NCBI GenBank assembly: GCA_963965975.1
Contig: OZ014411.1
Span: 8,867,501-8,931,500 of the forward strand
Source: Xestospongia bergquistia
Taxonomy: Eukaryota; Porifera; Demospongiae; Haplosclerida; Petrosiidae
Direction of reading: 5' to 3'
Length of the DNA: 64,000 bases
The notes below the pieces were generated by a model. That model was given only the letters and a program-made list of their open reading frames with translations, had not been told where the DNA came from and did not search any database. This document shows, piece after piece, positions 63,523-64,000 of this stretch (within the stretch, counting starts at the first letter, position 1; each line of letters starts with the position of its first letter). The position numbers and the translations under genes were made by a program.

Positions 63523-63861
63523 TCACAATTTGTTAGTAAAATTCAGCATTTGATCACTCAGACAGCCATATTTGTCATCATCTAGTGTCTTCCATGGATG
63601 ACAAGTAGCCCTCACAATAGCAGAGTAAGTTTCTAAAATAACCTAATTATTGTTTTTAAAATTGACATCATCACTATTAAGGATTTACTACTCCACAACT
63701 AAATACATCACACAGTGGTGATACTTTGCCAGTCAGGATTTTAGGAGGAAAGTAACCTCCACTCTTGACTAACATGGGTGTAGTCCATTGTATGGTCTGA
63801 TATAGATTGTGGGAGTTCCCATGCAAATCCAAAATCACCAACAAGCTTTGAGAAATTAATA
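63523..63861 (-). pseudogene. Protein-kinase C-lobe exons, frameshifted; continues past window
   Basis: Two minus-strand exons. The upstream one (63689-about 63861) reads [20 protein letters not shown] and, after a one-base frame change near 63800, [20 protein letters not shown] then DVFSCGV and a GTAAAT donor. The next exon (63523-63642, after a TTAG acceptor) continues in phase as VILETYSAIV and ends NKL plus a stop. DFG (magnesium binding), the APE-like FPPK position (the Glu is replaced by Lys) and DVFSxGVV are kinase subdomains VII-IX. The GYxPPE-type loop recalls IRAK/TKL-like kinases. The N-lobe must lie beyond the right edge. The frameshift and short C-lobe suggest a pseudogene, unless there is a sequence error. 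Confidence 0.75.
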
Positions 63862-64000
63862 CTATATCAAACACACTTAATATACTCATTGTGTTGAAAA
63901 CAACACACATATTATATATATACTAACTATAGTCTGAAATAAGGAAAATTTGATATGAATTAATTGATTAATTAAATTTCTGTCTGTTGAATTTTGTAAT

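Overview
The window is AT-rich nuclear DNA from an animal. Genes are split into many short exons with GT-AG introns, microsatellites are common, and DNA transposons of several superfamilies are present. The secreted fibrinogen-related protein with repeated SGYY/NGS/VYC modules, and the kinase and transporter pieces, resemble proteins I associate with sponges and other early-branching animals. A demosponge is my best guess, at moderate-to-low confidence. There are no bacterial-type operons, rRNA, tRNA or CRISPR arrays.

Layout. (1) 1-12 kb: no gene found. Much of it is a diverged tandem repeat with a higher-order period near 4 kb (about 3.70, 7.74 and 11.70 kb). It carries six exact copies of a 25-bp core containing CCAATCAG. 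Two DNA transposons sit in single units of this repeat: a Tigger-like element at 6470-6991 and a 1.5-kb element with 37-bp terminal inverted repeats (TIRs) at 9242-10748. Other repeat units show the empty sites. (2) 12.8-17.1 kb: a transposon graveyard with a broken piggyBac transposase, a broken Tigger/pogo transposase and a non-autonomous piggyBac-like element with an exact TTAA duplication. (3) 17.1-24.3 kb: no gene recognised, one short inverted-repeat element. (4) 24.3-26.3 kb: a LINE reverse-transcriptase fossil, then a fibrinogen-related gene. (5) 29.5-62.8 kb: a cluster of LPCAT3/MBOAT5-like lysophospholipid acyltransferase genes. I could follow three complete 16-exon, 458-codon copies: minus at 29472-34819, plus at 46435-50616, minus at 57925-62836. 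A fourth copy, 38279-43765, keeps exons 1-11 and is cut off inside exon 12. Next to the cut lies a mosaic of acyltransferase exons in mixed orientation, including inverted exons 15-16. Between the plus copy and the last minus copy are a decayed second fibrinogen-related gene and a decayed POT/SLC15-like transporter. (6) The right edge holds the C-terminal exons of a protein-kinase-like gene, with one frameshift.

The acyltransferases would act in the ER membrane to re-acylate lysophospholipids (Lands cycle). The fibrinogen-related protein would be secreted. I see no evidence that the two work together; they share the region because a multi-kilobase segment was duplicated and inverted repeatedly. 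The clearest novelty is this young amplified cluster and the rearrangement scars in it: perfect inverted repeats, a microsatellite-centred palindrome and mixed-strand exon mosaics.
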